A DNA stretch of 16,142 bases from an uncultured Chloroflexota bacterium (lineage in GTDB: Bacteria; Chloroflexota; Limnocylindria; Limnocylindrales; Limnocylindraceae): NCBI GenBank assembly GCA_903851225.1, contig CAINNT010000018.1, positions 1-16,142 on the forward strand, given 5' to 3'. Positions 14,136 through 16,142 of the stretch are shown here, in pieces. Below the pieces are notes generated by a model. That model was given only the letters and a program-made list of their open reading frames with translations. It made no database searches and was not told the DNA's origin. The position numbers were made by a program, and so were the translations under genes. Position 1 is the stretch's first letter. Each line of letters begins with the position of its first letter.

Positions 14136-16142
14136 CTATGGTGTTGGCGAAACGGGCGACTCACTCGGTGAAGGTGTAGGTGTAGGGCTAGGCGTCGCCG
14201 AGAGGCACGATAGGGTCGGGGCGATGGTGCCACCCCAGGTTGCGCCATTGGGCTGCCAGAATGGCGCGTAGAAGTAGGTGGTCTTGCCGCCTCGAACGCC
14301 GCCGACGATCCCAGGGCCCAATCGGGCTCGTTCAATCCACTCCAGGTTTGCCGCTTGCCACTTTGGCCACTGGGACTCCAGCGAACTGAGGTCGAGATAG
14401 TTCGCTTCGATCCGTGTGCCCGCGCAGCCATCCGCCCAGAGGAGCCCAGTTGCGCTGTCAATCGCGAGGAGTCGCGTGGTGCTACACGAGGTTGTGGGGG
14501 CGGTTCCTGGGTAGAAATACTCGTCGGTCGTCAGTGTGGTGCACGAACCCGGAAGCTCTCCCGTATGCGCATCGATAGTGACCTTTTCGAGTCCTTGAGG
14601 TTTCGCAAAGTTTGCGATCGGCAGCTTGGAGGAGATTTCGGTGAAATACGACTGCCAGAGACCGCCGGCCGAGTCCAGTGAATAGACGGTTGCGGGGGTT
14701 GAGTCTGAGTTGCCCATCCAGACGCCGGTGACGAGATGTTGTGCCGTTGGATCTGATGGCGCAGCAAGATAGCCGAAGGCGGCGAGGTCCTTGGTTTGGT
14801 CGGTTGTACCTGTCTTGAAGGCGGCGGGGCGGCGCTTGCCACCGCTGGCAATGATCTTGCGCTTCGACCATGGGCGATTGACAGCAGGATCGGTGTTGCC
14901 AGCGATGATGTCGGTCATCAGCGCGGCCGTATCGGCGGCAAAGGCCTGGGTGGCACTCTCAACGGGGGATGGTGCCTCCCAAATAACCTCGCCATTTCGG
15001 TCCTCGATGCGCAGGATGTACCGACGATCTACGCGGGTGCCTTCGTTTGCCAGCGCGCCATATGCGGAGAGAAGATCGACGTAGCGAACCTCCAGGGTGC
15101 CGATGGCAATAGAGGCGCCGGCAACGTTTTCGTTGTTGTTCTGGAACTTGAATCCGCTATCTCGCATCTGGCGCCAGACGCGATCTTGCCCCGCGCGAAT
15201 CACTGCTTTGATGGCAGGCACGTTCAACGAACCCTGCAGCGCTTGGCGCATGCGTACTGGACCATGTTCGCTCCCTTCGGAGCTGGCGGGGGTCCAGCCT
15301 TGACCAAAGTCCACTGGGACATCCATCAGGATGGTTGCAGGTGTTACAGCGCGGTCCTGAAGCGCATAGGCATACGTGATGGGCTTGATTGAGCTTCCGG
15401 GCTGGCGATATCCGCTCAAGACGTCATATTCAGGTTGGAACACGGTGCCATCGGGCTCGCCGTAGTAGTCCGCTGAGCCGGCATACGCAAGGATGTCGCC
15501 GGTGCGTGCGTCGAGCGTAGCAACCGCTGCATTGTTGATTTCGAGTCCGTGGATGGTCCGTAGCCAATCAGTAGTCTTGACACCAATGCTCTTCAAGTAG
15601 GTCTGGTACTCCTTGATTTGAGTTGAACGAACTGCGAGGACCCATTTCTCTGCGGCCTTCTGCATCTCCCAGTCAAGCGAGGAGATGACCTTGTATCCCC
15701 CGGTGTCGAGCTGCTGCTGGCACGTTTCGGTCTCGGTGCAGAGGATGCCGACAAGGAAGTCCCGTACTCGGTTTACGAAGTGTGGCGCACTCATCTCGAC
15801 AATCGGGGAGGGGATCAGGACGATCTCTTCGGTACGGGCGGCCTCTATCTCCGCGTCGGTAATCGTGGCGGTCTCTTGAGGAATGCCATTGGCCCTGGCT
15901 GATTTCAAGAGGTCGAGGACAACGCCCCGCCGCTTGGCGACCGCGGAATCGAGTGGAACGCGAATCACCCCATCTTCGCCAACCACCGAATTTTCACGAA
16001 GATCGTAGGTGCTCGGCGCTTGAGGGATGGCCGCCAATAGTGCCGCTTCGCCTAAGGTGAGCTGGTCAAGTGTTTTGCCGAAATACTGCTGGGAGGCAGT
16101 CAGGATGCCGTATGACCGTGAACCGTAGTAGTTGTTGTTGAG
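14136..16142 (-). CDS. Class A penicillin-binding protein (transglycosylase/transpeptidase), N-terminus missing
   Basis: The reading frame is open to the right edge, so the gene continues outside the window; 668 residues are visible. The first visible residues hold the end of the GT51 glycosyltransferase domain (YGSRSYGILTASQQYFGK, then LTLGEAALLAAIPQAPSTYD). The transpeptidase domain has all three active-site motifs: SSIK in PGSSIKP (visible residues 250-253, nucleophile Ser250), SLN (305-307) and KTGT (443-446), followed by WMGNSD. The protein polymerises and cross-links peptidoglycan outside the membrane. The last 20 or so residues are a Pro/Ser/Thr tail typical of wall-spanning linkers. 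Several cysteines in the outer part (CTETETC, GSCTT, TSCSTT, DGCAG) are unusual. The apparent internal start at 16037 is not real, because conserved GT51 sequence continues upstream of it. Confidence 0.95.
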   Translation of the reverse strand, partial: LNNNYYGSRSYGILTASQQYFGKTLDQLTLGEAALLAAIPQAPSTYDLRENSVVGEDGVIRVPLDSAVAKRRGVVLDLLKSARANGIPQETATITDAEIEAARTEEIVLIPSPIVEMSAPHFVNRVRDFLVGILCTETETCQQQLDTGGYKVISSLDWEMQKAAEKWVLAVRSTQIKEYQTYLKSIGVKTTDWLRTIHGLEINNAAVATLDARTGDILAYAGSADYYGEPDGTVFQPEYDVLSGYRQPGSSIKPITYAYALQDRAVTPATILMDVPVDFGQGWTPASSEGSEHGPVRMRQALQGSLNVPAIKAVIRAGQDRVWRQMRDSGFKFQNNNENVAGASIAIGTLEVRYVDLLSAYGALANEGTRVDRRYILRIEDRNGEVIWEAPSPVESATQAFAADTAALMTDIIAGNTDPAVNRPWSKRKIIASGGKRRPAAFKTGTTDQTKDLAAFGYLAAPSDPTAQHLVTGVWMGNSDSTPATVYSLDSAGGLWQSYFTEISSKLPIANFAKPQGLEKVTIDAHTGELPGSCTTLTTDEYFYPGTAPTTSCSTTRLLAIDSATGLLWADGCAGTRIEANYLDLSSLESQWPKWQAANLEWIERARLGPGIVGGVRGGKTTYFYAPFWQPNGATWGGTIAPTLSCLSATPSPTPTPSPSESPVSPTP
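14139..14201 (-). repeat. Pro/Ser/Thr low-complexity tail of the penicillin-binding protein
   Basis: The final codons encode a run dominated by TP, SP and PSPTP units, seen on the plus strand as repeated GGTGTAGGTGTAGGG-like units near 14168-14187. Such tails are common on cell-wall proteins and tend to change length between close strains. There is no sign that it is a separate element. Confidence 0.6.

Noticed and set aside
1..16142. CRISPR arrays, insertion sequences, prophage or toxin-antitoxin genes
   Set aside because: I looked for repeated spacers, terminal inverted repeats, transposase motifs and small paired genes and saw none. Although the two tRNAs could serve as integration sites, no partial tRNA copies or integrase are present.

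Overview
The window is an ordinary, very compact, GC-rich bacterial chromosome segment. It contains 15 protein genes (two cut by the window edges) and two tRNA genes, and no gene-free stretch exceeds about 75 bases. The run thrS-infC-rpmI-rplT-pheS-pheT-cvpA-mutS2 and a threonyl-tRNA synthetase without a TGS domain suggest a Terrabacteria lineage. A Chloroflexota member (for example Limnocylindria-like) is my best guess, but it is inference from gene order and style, not a proven assignment. Starts are ATG, GTG and, for infC, almost certainly ATT. Many neighbouring genes overlap by 4 bases (ATGA or GTGA).

Left part (1-1213, minus strand): a thiol-redox operon reads leftward. It holds a small glutaredoxin-like protein, a CcdA-type membrane electron carrier, and the start of a membrane-anchored protein that looks like a TlpA/ResA redoxin and leaves the window at base 1. 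Together they look like a route for passing reducing power across the membrane to extracytoplasmic thiols. Divergent from it are tRNA-Arg(CCT) and, 43 bases later, an MFS exporter-like gene (1374-2714).

Middle (2727-4531, minus strand): a two-gene pseudouridine catabolism operon. A PfkB-type kinase (probable pseudouridine kinase) overlaps psuG (pseudouridine-5'-phosphate glycosidase) by 4 bases. The kinase makes pseudouridine 5'-phosphate and PsuG splits it to uracil and ribose 5-phosphate.

Right part (4566-14130, plus strand): one long co-oriented block begins with tRNA-Val(GAC) and thrS. It continues with infC, rpmI and rplT (IF3, L35, L20), pheS and pheT, a CvpA-family membrane protein and mutS2. 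It is largely a translation operon. The one real gap is the 73-base infC leader, which ends in a Shine-Dalgarno sequence placed for an AUU start. Converging on the end of mutS2, with 5 bases between stops, is the 3' part of a class A penicillin-binding protein (14136-16142, minus strand) whose N-terminus lies outside the window.

I found no CRISPR array, insertion sequence, prophage, toxin-antitoxin or other clear defence locus, and nothing I would call a new system. The points most worth following are the AUU start and leader of infC, two tRNAs apparently co-transcribed with downstream mRNAs, the TGS-less ThrRS, and a possible leaderless transcript for the pseudouridine operon.
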